Below, piece after piece: positions 53,519 through 62,629 of a stretch of DNA of 64,000 nucleotides. Each line of letters opens with the position of its first letter. Within the stretch, counting starts at the first letter, position 1. Origin of the DNA: Azophilus sp965215035 (GTDB taxonomy: Bacteria; Pseudomonadota; Gammaproteobacteria; Pseudomonadales; Azotimanducaceae); NCBI GenBank assembly GCA_965215035.1, contig OZ244040.1:3906001-3970000 (forward strand), read 5' to 3'. Position numbers and translations under genes: made by a program. The notes below the pieces were generated by a model. The model ran no database searches. It saw only the letters and a list, made by a program, of their open reading frames with translations, and was not told where the DNA came from.

Positions 53519-54786
53519 TCGAAGCGGAATTGCATGTGCTTCTTGGCGACGTCACCGTCGGGACGCTCGCACACCTTTCCGGCGACAGGACCACCTTCAT
53601 CTTTGATTCGGCCTACACCCGCCTGAGCAATCGCCCCACCCTCAGTGTCTCCTTTTTGGACGCGCACGGCGAAATCCTGGAACGCCAACGCGTTACCACC
53701 CGACGCACGCCGCCCTACTTCGCCAACTTACTTCCGGAAGGCCAGCTCCGCTCCTTTCTGGCTGGCGCTGCCGGGGTTAACCAGTCCCGGGATTATCTGT
53801 TGCTGCGCCTAACGGGTGGTGACCTGCCGGGAGCGGTGCGACTCCTCCCGGCGCCGAAGTGGACTGGCAATGCGGCTGGCAAAGGCCGGGGGGCTTCTAG
53901 AGGTGATGAAGCCCCAGCGGACGCCGAGTCCTCATTGATGCGCTTTTCGCTCGCCGGCGTGCAAATGAAATTTTCGGCCGTAATGCAAGCCAAAGGCGGC
54001 CTCAGGGTTCCAGCCCAGGGGGCGGGCGGCGACTGGATCGTCAAGCTGCCCTCCGCACAGTTCCCAAGCGTCCCAGAGAATGAATACGCCATGATGCAAT
54101 TCGCCTCTTCGGTGGGCATCGAGACGCCAGAGGTCCGACTGGTCCCAATGCGGGACATCCGGGGCATCCCGGCTGCCGCCGCAGCCACACCCCTAGCCAA
54201 CGCAAACGCACTGGCAATCCGCCGTTTCGACCGTGACGGCCAGATCAGGATCCATACGGAGGACTTCGCCCAGGTCTTCAGCCAATATCCCGAACGCAAG
54301 TACGAACGGTTCAGCTACGCCAATATCGGTCGCGTGCTCGCCACCCTTTCCGACACCCGATCCATCGACCAGTTCGCCCGAAGGCTTATCTACAGCGCCC
54401 TGATCGGCAACGCCGACATGCACCTGAAAAACTGGTCCCTGATATACCGCGACGGCATCAACCCGGAACTCTCCCCCGCCTACGACATGCTTTCCACCGC
54501 CGCATACATGGTCGATCCGAAGATGGCGTTGCGGTTAGGCCGAACAAAGCGCTGGGACGCCTTGACTCTGGACGACTTCAACCAACTGGCGGACCGCATG
54601 GGGGTCACCGCGCCAGCCCTTCTGCGGCCGGTCAAGGACACCATCGAACGCTTCCGGTCCACGTGGGAGGAGCAGTCGAAGCATCTGCCCGTCGCCCAGA
54701 ATGTGGCCGATGCGGTCAAGCGGCAACTGGCGACGGTTCCGGCCGCAGCGCGCCATGCGCCCAGCCTGCAGATACCCAGGCCCTAG
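53515..54786 (+). CDS. hipA: HipA family serine/threonine kinase toxin
   Basis: HipA kinases phosphorylate translation factors (GltX in E. coli) and cause persistence. The 423-residue protein shows the N-terminal couple_hipA part (FANLLPEGQLRS), the Gly-rich FSLAGVQMKFSA loop, DWIVKLPS with the ATP-binding lysine, and the catalytic loop LIGNADMHLKNWSL. The DFG-equivalent aspartate is in LSPAYDMLST. All key residues are present, so it should be active. Confidence 0.92.
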   Translation: MIEAELHVLLGDVTVGTLAHLSGDRTTFIFDSAYTRLSNRPTLSVSFLDAHGEILERQRVTTRRTPPYFANLLPEGQLRSFLAGAAGVNQSRDYLLLRLTGGDLPGAVRLLPAPKWTGNAAGKGRGASRGDEAPADAESSLMRFSLAGVQMKFSAVMQAKGGLRVPAQGAGGDWIVKLPSAQFPSVPENEYAMMQFASSVGIETPEVRLVPMRDIRGIPAAAAATPLANANALAIRRFDRDGQIRIHTEDFAQVFSQYPERKYERFSYANIGRVLATLSDTRSIDQFARRLIYSALIGNADMHLKNWSLIYRDGINPELSPAYDMLSTAAYMVDPKMALRLGRTKRWDALTLDDFNQLADRMGVTAPALLRPVKDTIERFRSTWEEQSKHLPVAQNVADAVKRQLATVPAAARHAPSLQIPRP

Positions 54787-55165
54787 GAAACCTCTGGACA
54801 AGTCGCGTTCGCCCCGCGCCGCTGTTTGCGGGCAGAGATGGCGTTGCGGCCATAGGAAGGCAATCCGCAGCACGGCGGGGATCCCGCTCCACGTGCGAGG
54901 TCTGCAGGTCTGTCCTGGACGACATAGGAAGGCGACCCGCAGCGCGACGGGGATTCCGCAGTCCCCACGCCGCGGGGCACCGTTCGGGAGGACCTAAAGG
55001 ACGCACTGGCTGTGTTGCGGCTCATTGTATGAGGCCCGCCACACGGCTCCGCTGCGCCTTGCCACCACGCCCTTATAGGCTTCTCTGGGCTTCCGGGACC
55101 CGTTCAGAGGTTCCCTACCGCTTGTGAACGGCGATGGCGGAGCGCGCCACGGAATTCACCAGGCC
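54787..55165. other. intergenic region carrying a 37-bp repeat pair
   Basis: This 379-bp convergent gap contains the repeat pair 54851-54959. The remaining sequence has no frame that looks like a gene. Confidence 0.5.
54851..54959. repeat. 37-bp direct repeat pair, 72-bp period
   Basis: Copies at 54851-54887 and 54923-54959 both begin CATAGGAAGGC and end CCGC, with about five mismatches. The spacer is 35 bp. The reverse complement resembles, weakly, that of the 34777-34884 pair. Confidence 0.8.
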
Positions 55166-56146
55166 CTATCGCCGCAACCAGGCGTCGATGCTGTCGGCCG
55201 ACAGATTCGTCACATGGCCTGTAGGCGTTGCCATGAGATTGACGATGACGAGTTGGCCCGAATCGGCCAAACCTTTCGAACGAACGCGTAGCCGCCACTT
55301 GCCCCGCGCCGGGCCGATCATGCCCAGGGGAATGACGGACCCGTCGGTGTCCACATCCGGGGCCAGCTTGCCCTCAAGTCCCGCGCCTGTCTCCAACTCA
55401 AGCGCGGTCAACTCCCGGACGTTCGCAGCGGAAAGGACCCCCGCCACCCGCAGGGCGCGTCCCGCCGCGTCACGGTTCACGGTTCCATCTCCCCTTGTTC
55501 CACTGATGATGAGCGGCAAGTCGGCGTTCGAGTTGTTGACCAGGCGAAGCCGGCTCACTTGGTTCGAGTTGCTGGCCGGGTTGAAAATCGGAATATGCCA
55601 CTCGGCACACGGCTGGTCGCCTTCCGGACAGTCCCAGGCACCGCCGTAGCGGACCGAGGTTGTCATGCCAGTCAGGAAACCGTCCTGTGTGCGGATGTAG
55701 GCGGTCGGGACGACCCCGTGGGCACCAAGCGGGAAGCATACCCGCCAATGACCCAGCACCGGGGCGGCACCGGTGCCGGCCAGTCCTCCCTTTTCCGAGT
55801 TGCCGTATTCGAGATCGTCGCTATTGAAGTGCACGGTTGCGTCCGGGCCCACCTGGATGCTGAGGTCGTAGGCGTTGCCAGCGTCGTCGGTGGCCGTGAA
55901 TTCGACGGCACCGGCGGTGCTCCAGGTGTTAACGAGCCGCACGAAGCCCTGGTGACCGTCCGGCCAGCCCGCACCCGGGACGAACGGCAGCAACTCGGCC
56001 CCGAATCCGCAGGTCTGGCCGACCGCTGCATTGGCCGCACATAGGGCCAGGCTCACCGTCGCGGTACCAATCAGTCGTCTCGTCCCCACGCTGCCGATGC
56101 TCCTTTTCCCAATGGTTCTGCGGTGCCGCCGGTCAGCAAACCTCAT
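55166..56146 (-). CDS. secreted protein of unknown function
   Basis: ATG 56146 gives 326 residues with a long basic N-region and a signal peptide (LIGTATVSLALCAANAAVG). The mature part looks all-beta, with two related stretches (GFVRLVNTWSTAGAVEFTATD and SRLRLVNNSNADLPLIISGT), suggesting two immunoglobulin-like domains. Paired cysteines occur (CGFG, CFPLG, CPEGDQPC). I do not recognise the family. The start codon lies within the end of the MITE-like element copy B, so the element supplies the 5' leader. The frame continues upstream to 56344 through the element, without support. Confidence 0.7.
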   Translation of the reverse strand: MRFADRRHRRTIGKRSIGSVGTRRLIGTATVSLALCAANAAVGQTCGFGAELLPFVPGAGWPDGHQGFVRLVNTWSTAGAVEFTATDDAGNAYDLSIQVGPDATVHFNSDDLEYGNSEKGGLAGTGAAPVLGHWRVCFPLGAHGVVPTAYIRTQDGFLTGMTTSVRYGGAWDCPEGDQPCAEWHIPIFNPASNSNQVSRLRLVNNSNADLPLIISGTRGDGTVNRDAAGRALRVAGVLSAANVRELTALELETGAGLEGKLAPDVDTDGSVIPLGMIGPARGKWRLRVRSKGLADSGQLVIVNLMATPTGHVTNLSADSIDAWLRR

Positions 56147-56256
56147 TATGGCTTTCAGCCCCTCCACGGGAAGGGTTTGCCGGTCGATTTGGCCCGCATT
56201 AGGCCGGAATTGAGGGGTGTTACGCGCCGAACAGTGAAGTTGGAAGCCAAAATGAG
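56142..56256 (-). repeat. MITE-like dispersed repeat, copy B
   Basis: On the minus strand this 115-bp element runs from CTCATTTTGGC to GCCATAATGAG, matching copy A (34988-35111) over its length apart from small central gaps. The two copies are in opposite orientation about 21 kb apart. The terminal ATGAG provides the start codon of the secreted-protein gene. Confidence 0.75.
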
Positions 56257-56447
56257 AAATACCCACCGCCGATGCCCCCATCCTTGGATTCCACCGTATC
56301 GGCCGAATCCTGTACGATTGACGCATGAATCGCAACGCATCCAAGGCACGAAGACGCGGCCAACACCCTGGGCTGCGGCAACGCGGCTGTCCCGCAGGCG
56401 CGTTCGCTAGGTCGCGCTCTTAACTTCACTAGCCCGCGCTCGTAACA

Positions 56448-59400
56448 ATGCACACAACTTGGATGCTCGGCGCGTTTCTGTTGCTTGTCGCAAGTCCGGT
56501 TATCGCCCAGGATGCCGAGGCGCGAATATTCTCCCAGAATCACCACACCATCGACAGTCCGGCCAACTATGTCCTCTGCGCCCATGCGGCGGACCTCGAC
56601 GGCGACGGCGACCTCGACATCGTGGTCGGCACAGGGGAACGCGACGATGCCATCGCATGGTACGAGAACCTCGGACAGGGCGCGTTCTCCGGCCAAAGGG
56701 TGATCAGTACCGAAGTCGATCATCCGAGGGCCTTGGACACGGCAGATTTCGACCTCGATGGGGACCTGGACATCGTGTCCGCTTCCCGTTACGACAATAA
56801 GATCGCTTGGTACGAGAATCTCGGCGGCAGCTTCGCCGCGCAGCGAGTCGTCACCACTGCTGCCTACCGCACGGAGACCGTGCAAGCCGCCGACCTTGAC
56901 GGCGATGGCCTGCCCGATATTGTTTGGGGCTCCAGGGCGTACCAGGCCTCGGTCGCGTGGCACCAGAACATCGATGGCGTTGACTTCTCCGAGCAACGGG
57001 TCGTCGCCACGGGTGTCAACGGCCACATGGGCGTGCGCGCCGGCGACATGGACAACGACGGCGACCTCGATCTCGTCTGGGCATCACGCGATGCGGATGC
57101 CGTCGCGTGGCAGGAGAACAACGGCGAAGGGGAGTTCGGCGAGCATCAACGCATTGGCGGCACCGCCGGACACGAAGTGCACCTCGAGGATCTCGACCTC
57201 GACGGCGATCTGGATTTCGTTGCGAACGCCCCTGGCGACGACGATGGGAACACTCGCAGCGTTTGGTACGAAAACGCCGGCCAAGGCGAGTTCGTCATGC
57301 AGCAACTGGCAAACGACGGCCCCAAAAGACGCCGGGCCTATTGCTCCGCCGACCTTGACGGAGACGGCGACCGCGATGTCTGCTCCACCTCCTACGACGA
57401 CGACACGACGGCCTGGTACGAGAACCTGGGCGACGGCAGGTTCGCGCACCGGGTCGTGTCCACGACCGCACGGGGAGGGCTCGTAAGCGAAGCGCACGAC
57501 CTCGACGGTGACGGCGACATGGATCTGCTCGTGGCGGCATACTACAGCGGAGTGGTGTGGTACGAGAACGTCCTGCACACCCCGCCGCCGCGGGTGCCGT
57601 TTGGGCCGGCCCGGATCGTGGACACCAACTTCGACCACGCGTCATCCGTTCACGCGGCGGACTTCGACCGGGATGGGGATCTCGACATCGTCGCCGCCGC
57701 ATTGCACGACGACCTCATCGCCTGGTACGAGAACCTCGGTTCGGGTTCGTTCTCACCGCGCCGCGTGATCACCACGGCGGCGGACAGCGTCGAGGAGATC
57801 CACGCCGCGGACCTCGACGGCGACGGCTGGCCGGACATCGTGTCGGCATCGTACAACGACAGCAAGATCGCCTGGTACCGCAACGAAGGGGACGGGGAGT
57901 TCGGCGATCAACGGGTCATCACCAGGAACGCGGACGGCGCGCGGTTCGTCCACGCGGCCGATCTGGACGCCGACGGGGACAACGATGTCGTCTCCGCCTC
58001 CTGGAACGACGACAGGATCGCCTGGTACGAGAACGACGGCACCGGCGTGTTCTCCGCGCAACGGACAATCACCACAAACGCGGACGTTGGACGCTCGGTT
58101 CACGCCGCCGACCTGGACCTCGACGGCGACCTGGACGTGCTTTCGGCCTCCGCGCACGACGACAAGATCGCGTGGTACGAGAACCAGGGCGGGGGTGCCT
58201 TCTCCCCCCAGCGCATCATCGCCGACGACGTTCGTCGCGCGGTTTCGGTCTATGCGGCCGACTTCGACGGCGACGGCTATCCGGACGTCGTCGCGGCCGC
58301 CGCGGAAGGGCGCGAGATCATCTGGTACCGCAACGAAGGCAACCAGCGGTTTTCGTCGCCGAGGATCGTCATGGAGGGACTGGACCACCCCATCTTCGTT
58401 CATGCCGCGGACATCGACGACGACGGCGACCCCGACGTGGTGGCGGCATCGATGAAAGGCAACCGGGTCGCCTGGTACGAAAACCTGGGCGGCGGCATCT
58501 TCGGCGTCGAGCACCTGATCTCCACGAGCCAGAACCGGCCCTGGTCCGTCCACGCCGCGGACCTCGACGGCGATGGCGACCTGGACGTGCTAGCCGCCGG
58601 CGCCGGGGACGACACGGTCGCCTGGTACCGGAACCTGACCAACAGCCCCACAGCCGCGCCAACGATCACCGCAACCAAGCCGCTGTTCGGTCGCGTGGAG
58701 GTCGCTTGGCGTCCAATCCCGCCCGACGCCCAGGGCAGTTCGCCCATCGTCAGCTATGTGGTCCGCGCCGAATCGCCTCACGGTGCACCAACGCGGCAGT
58801 GCGCGGTCCCCGCGCATGTACGCCGATGCGTAGTGCAGAACCTGCTGCCCGGCGCCACCTACGAACTAGCGGTGCATGCGGAAAGCGGCGTCGGGCGAGG
58901 GCCGCCGTCCGAGTCTGTGACGGTGACGCTGCCCCACCTCCGCCGGGGTGTCATCGCCTACTCGGATGCGCGGCTGGTGGCTACCGATTTCGATCATGCG
59001 TCGTCCGTTCACGCGGCGGACTTCGACCGGGATGGGGATCTCGACATCGTCGCCGCCGCATTGCACGACGACCTCATCGCCTGGTACGAGAACCTCGGTT
59101 CGGGTTCGTTCTCACCGCGACGCGTGATCACCACGGCGGCGGACAGCGTCGAGGAGATCCACGCCGCGGATCTCGACGGCGACGGCTGGCCGGACGTCGT
59201 GTCGGCGTCGTACAACGACAGCAAGATCGCCTGGTACCGCAACGAAGGGGACGGGGAGTTCGGCGATCAACGGGTCATCACCAGGAACGCGGACGGCGCG
59301 CGGTTCGTCCACGCGGCCGATCTGGACGCCGACGGGGACAACGATGTCGTCTCCGCCTCCTGGAACGACGACAGGATCGCCTGGTACGAGAACGACGGCA

Positions 59401-62072
59401 CCGGCGTGTTCTCCGCGCAACGGACGATCACCACAAACGCGGATGTTGGACGCTCGGTTCACGCCGCCGACCTGGACCTCGACGGCGACCTGGATGTGCT
59501 TTCGGCCTCCGCGCACGACGACAAGATCGCGTGGTACGAGAACCAGGGCGGGGGTGCCTTCTCCCCCCAGCGCATCATTGCCGACGACGTTCGTCGCGCG
59601 GTTTCGGTCTATGCGGCCGACTTCGACGGCGACGGCTATCCGGACGTCGTCGCGGCCGCTGCGGAAGGGAGCGAGATCATCTGGTACCGCAACGAGGGCA
59701 ACCAGCGGTTTTCGTCGCCGAGGACCGTCATGGAGGGACTGGACCACCCCATCTTCGTTCATGCCGCGGATGTCGACGACGACGGCGACCCCGACGTGGT
59801 GGCGGCATCGATGAAAGGCAACCGGGTCGCCTGGTATGAAAACCTGGGCGGCGGCGTCTTCGGCGTCGAGCACCTGATCTCCACGAGCCAGAACCGGCCC
59901 TGGTCCGTCCACGCCGCGGACCTCGACGGCGATGGCGACCTCGATGTGCTGGCAGCCGGCGCCGGGGACGACACGGTCGCCTGGTACCAGAACCTCGGCC
60001 TGGTACCGACCGCACCGGTTCTGGCACCACGCGATGTGCGCGTCGTCGCCGGCCTGGAGTCGATCGCCGTGAGCTGGAGCCGGGTTCCCGCTGCCGGCGA
60101 CGGTGGTGCCGCCATCTTGCGCTACCTGGTCGTCGCGACTCCGAAAATCGGTACTGAGACCGTCACCTGCACGGGCTCCGCCGCGGACGCCGGCTGCACG
60201 CTCGATGGCCTGACCCCGGGCATGGCGTACTCGATCACGGTTCGTGCGGAGAATGAACAGGCACCGGGGCCCGCGTCCACACCCCTGACAGTCCGGGCCG
60301 CCTGTCCCCCGTCGGTACGGGGAGCTTCAAGGGACGATGACACGGTGGTGCGCATTTCGTCGCCGCCCGGGGATGCTGCGGGGTCGCCGCGGCACCCGGC
60401 CCAGTCCTCGCTTCGCTGGTCGTCTTCATCGCCGCAGGGCTACTCCATCACCTTGGATGACGAAACCGCTTTCGCCTGCCCGTCCTCGGGGTCGGCGGCG
60501 GCGGGCGAGGCGGTCGAGATCACCCTGGTTGCGGACTGCCCGGAGGCGGGGCAGCGAGAAGTGGGTGTGACCATCGCGGCCGGCGAGGCCACGGCAACCG
60601 CGACCTGGCATGTGCGGTGCAGCGACGGCAACGCCGCGCTGCTGGTACTGGAGCACCACCAAGGGCCGATGACACGCCAGTGGCGCTCCGCCACGGGGGA
60701 ATGGGAGGTCCATACGCCAACGCTGGCCGGGCGCCGGGCCGCCATCGTCGCGCGCCTGGGCCACGATTCGCCGGCTATCCCCGGCGTCTCGATCAGGCTC
60801 CGCGACGAGGCGGGCGCGGAACTGGCCGCCGAACTGCACGCTCTGCTGGACCCCCACACCTCCCCTCCGGAAAGGTCGGCCTCGCGCCTGTGGGAAACCG
60901 AATACGCGCTCGACCTGCCGGGTGACCTCTACCGCGAGGAGCACCTAGTGCGCATTGAAGTGGACCCGACCAATGCCATTCTTGAGACGGACGAGTCGGA
61001 CAATGTCTTCGACTTCCCAATTTCCGCGGAGAGGCTTCCCCGGTTCCGCATCCTGTTCATACCCATCAAGTCGGTCGTGGGCGAGCCTGCGGAGATCGAC
61101 GCGGACACCTATATGACCCACATCCACGACTTCTTTCCCATCGCCGACGACTATGTCGCCGAAGTCGGCGAGACGTTTGCGTTCGAAACGCAGGACTGGG
61201 ACCAGCACGACGCCACGGTGGCGCTTCTTACGCTCTGGAACTCCGAAGCCGACGGCGACGAATACTGGCACGGCATCTACCAATACCCCTACGACGGCAG
61301 TTCGTGCGGCTATGCGTTCCTCGGCGGCCATGTGTCGGTCGGTGCCGCTGTCGACGGCGGCTGCACACGGAACATAACCGTCCACGAGGTCGGCCACAGC
61401 CTTAACCTCCGCCACCCGCGCGACGGATGCGGCGCCGACAACGCGGACGAAGACTACCCCTACGACCACTCGGGCATCGGCCCGCGCCGGGGTTGGTTCT
61501 TCAGCGCCGGCCGCTTCGTCAATCCCAACGACGGCTTCGCGGACACGATGTCGTACTGCGGCCCCGACTTCTTCATTTCGGACTACCACTACCGGAAGGC
61601 GTTTGACCACCTTCGGTCCCAGGATGAGGCCACGAGCCGGGGCACCGTCGCCAACGCCACCTCCGCCGCCGCCAAACGCGGGCCGGTTGCCGGCTCTGCA
61701 AACGGCGGGACGGACGGGAGGAAGGCGGCGGGCGATGCCGAGCCGCGCCCAGCGCCGCGGAGCATTGCCGTGACCGGGGTGGTCGACCGTTGGGGCACCT
61801 GGTCTGTTCGGCGGGCGAGCCTCAGCACGAAGCCGCCCCGGACGCCTCCCCGAGGCGACCACGCCCACGAGCTCGTTCTGGTGGACACCTTCGGCATCGA
61901 GGGACACCGGCAACCCCTGGCGCTGCACCCCGCCAGCACGCACGATGGTTCGGCCGCCTGGGCGGTTCGATGCCCGATTCCCGACGAGCGTCCGGTCCTG
62001 CTTGTCATTCGGGGTCCGGAAGGGCACGAGTTGCTCAGATACGACCTAAGGGAACTGATGGATGCGCCCTAG
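56448..62072 (+). CDS. giant secreted FG-GAP/VCBS repeat protein with Fn3 domains and a metzincin-type protease motif
   Basis: The 1874-residue protein has a signal peptide (residues 1-20). It then has 21 FG-GAP/VCBS-type calcium-binding repeats in three blocks of seven (about 25-380, 385-731, 838-1184), each with DxDxDGDxD and a following WYEN. Fibronectin type III domains follow the second and third blocks. A CARDB-like segment (VDPTNAILETDESDNVF) lies near 1500. At residue 1646 is HEVGHSLNLRH, the zinc motif of metzincins, with a candidate Met-turn DTMSYCG at 1701. A beta-type C-domain ends the protein. It is probably exported for adhesion or matrix/protein degradation. Blocks two and three are nearly identical. 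Confidence 0.9.
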   Translation: MHTTWMLGAFLLLVASPVIAQDAEARIFSQNHHTIDSPANYVLCAHAADLDGDGDLDIVVGTGERDDAIAWYENLGQGAFSGQRVISTEVDHPRALDTADFDLDGDLDIVSASRYDNKIAWYENLGGSFAAQRVVTTAAYRTETVQAADLDGDGLPDIVWGSRAYQASVAWHQNIDGVDFSEQRVVATGVNGHMGVRAGDMDNDGDLDLVWASRDADAVAWQENNGEGEFGEHQRIGGTAGHEVHLEDLDLDGDLDFVANAPGDDDGNTRSVWYENAGQGEFVMQQLANDGPKRRRAYCSADLDGDGDRDVCSTSYDDDTTAWYENLGDGRFAHRVVSTTARGGLVSEAHDLDGDGDMDLLVAAYYSGVVWYENVLHTPPPRVPFGPARIVDTNFDHASSVHAADFDRDGDLDIVAAALHDDLIAWYENLGSGSFSPRRVITTAADSVEEIHAADLDGDGWPDIVSASYNDSKIAWYRNEGDGEFGDQRVITRNADGARFVHAADLDADGDNDVVSASWNDDRIAWYENDGTGVFSAQRTITTNADVGRSVHAADLDLDGDLDVLSASAHDDKIAWYENQGGGAFSPQRIIADDVRRAVSVYAADFDGDGYPDVVAAAAEGREIIWYRNEGNQRFSSPRIVMEGLDHPIFVHAADIDDDGDPDVVAASMKGNRVAWYENLGGGIFGVEHLISTSQNRPWSVHAADLDGDGDLDVLAAGAGDDTVAWYRNLTNSPTAAPTITATKPLFGRVEVAWRPIPPDAQGSSPIVSYVVRAESPHGAPTRQCAVPAHVRRCVVQNLLPGATYELAVHAESGVGRGPPSESVTVTLPHLRRGVIAYSDARLVATDFDHASSVHAADFDRDGDLDIVAAALHDDLIAWYENLGSGSFSPRRVITTAADSVEEIHAADLDGDGWPDVVSASYNDSKIAWYRNEGDGEFGDQRVITRNADGARFVHAADLDADGDNDVVSASWNDDRIAWYENDGTGVFSAQRTITTNADVGRSVHAADLDLDGDLDVLSASAHDDKIAWYENQGGGAFSPQRIIADDVRRAVSVYAADFDGDGYPDVVAAAAEGSEIIWYRNEGNQRFSSPRTVMEGLDHPIFVHAADVDDDGDPDVVAASMKGNRVAWYENLGGGVFGVEHLISTSQNRPWSVHAADLDGDGDLDVLAAGAGDDTVAWYQNLGLVPTAPVLAPRDVRVVAGLESIAVSWSRVPAAGDGGAAILRYLVVATPKIGTETVTCTGSAADAGCTLDGLTPGMAYSITVRAENEQAPGPASTPLTVRAACPPSVRGASRDDDTVVRISSPPGDAAGSPRHPAQSSLRWSSSSPQGYSITLDDETAFACPSSGSAAAGEAVEITLVADCPEAGQREVGVTIAAGEATATATWHVRCSDGNAALLVLEHHQGPMTRQWRSATGEWEVHTPTLAGRRAAIVARLGHDSPAIPGVSIRLRDEAGAELAAELHALLDPHTSPPERSASRLWETEYALDLPGDLYREEHLVRIEVDPTNAILETDESDNVFDFPISAERLPRFRILFIPIKSVVGEPAEIDADTYMTHIHDFFPIADDYVAEVGETFAFETQDWDQHDATVALLTLWNSEADGDEYWHGIYQYPYDGSSCGYAFLGGHVSVGAAVDGGCTRNITVHEVGHSLNLRHPRDGCGADNADEDYPYDHSGIGPRRGWFFSAGRFVNPNDGFADTMSYCGPDFFISDYHYRKAFDHLRSQDEATSRGTVANATSAAAKRGPVAGSANGGTDGRKAAGDAEPRPAPRSIAVTGVVDRWGTWSVRRASLSTKPPRTPPRGDHAHELVLVDTFGIEGHRQPLALHPASTHDGSAAWAVRCPIPDERPVLLVIRGPEGHELLRYDLRELMDAP
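57640..59996 (+). repeat. near-identical ~1-kb internal duplication, offset 1359 bp
   Basis: The segment 57640-58637 recurs at 58999-59996, exactly 1359 bp (453 codons) downstream. Over roughly 347 residues I count about six amino-acid differences, mostly I/V. The unit comprises seven FG-GAP repeats; the 453-codon period also includes one fibronectin domain, which is not conserved between copies. Confidence 0.9.
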
Positions 62073-62231
62073 GCCAATTTTGGTGGACGCGCCTTTTCCT
62101 TGAAGTCGGGGCGCAACTCCCATGTAGAATAAGGGAGTCCTCAAGGCAGCGAAGCCGAGTGTTGGCGAATGGGCGGGAAAGAGCACCACCCTATTTGGCT
62201 GGACGCGGCAGGGAGAAGCGTTTAAGGGAAT

Positions 62232-62307
62232 TGGAGCGGGAAACGGGACTTGAACTCGCGACCCCCATCTCGGCAAGGTCGTGCTCTACCGACTGAGCTA
62301 TCCCCGC
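62232..62307 (-). tRNA. degenerate tRNA-Gly (GCC)-like gene
   Basis: The minus strand gives a 76-base cloverleaf with encoded CCA, matched arms and anticodon GCC in loop TTGCCGA. The acceptor stem GCGGGGA/TTTCCCGC pairs with one wobble. The anticodon stem CGACC/GATGG has two mismatches (G28-G42, C30-A40), and the T stem has an A-C mismatch. Normal tRNA-Gly(GCC) has GGTCG in that position. It may be a pseudogene or an integration-site remnant. The 160 bp between it and the giant gene hold nothing I can call. Confidence 0.65.
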
Positions 62308-62629
62308 TCTGTAACGCTGTGTAGTGGAAATTCCCATCGGCGCAAGCGGTATCTGGGAACCTAGTCGGCTGGCGGCGCACGGCCATCGCGTGCTCGTGGC
62401 CAGGACCTTCTGCGATCCGGAACGGTCTAACGGGGCGATGTGCCAAGCTTCGGGCCGGCGGGACTTGGGGGAGACGCGGGGCTACGCCCGCTCCAACGAC
62501 CCCCACAGTAGGCCGAAGCAAGTCATTGTTCGACACAGGGTTCGCGATTCGCGGGAGGCCAGGCGGCCAGCACGGACTACGCTGATCACCCAAGGTTGGG
62601 CGTGGATTCGCTATAGACCCCGATTTGGG
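62308..62629. other. intergenic region without a recognisable gene
   Basis: The frames here are short or lie opposite the tRNA-like gene. No repeat, hairpin or promoter stands out. Confidence 0.4.

Noticed and set aside
34777..54959. CRISPR-like geometry (36-37 bp repeats with ~35 bp spacers) at 34777-34884 and 54851-54959
   Set aside because: Each locus has only two imperfect copies, the repeats at different loci differ, and no cas gene is present in the window.
56146..56344. N-terminal extension of the secreted protein to 56344
   Set aside because: It would place the signal peptide deep inside the protein and reads through the dispersed repeat.
57557..59839. 760-codon plus-strand ORF within the giant repeat protein
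   Set aside because: It is an Arg-rich alternate-frame shadow; the repeat protein frame has clear signal peptide and domains.
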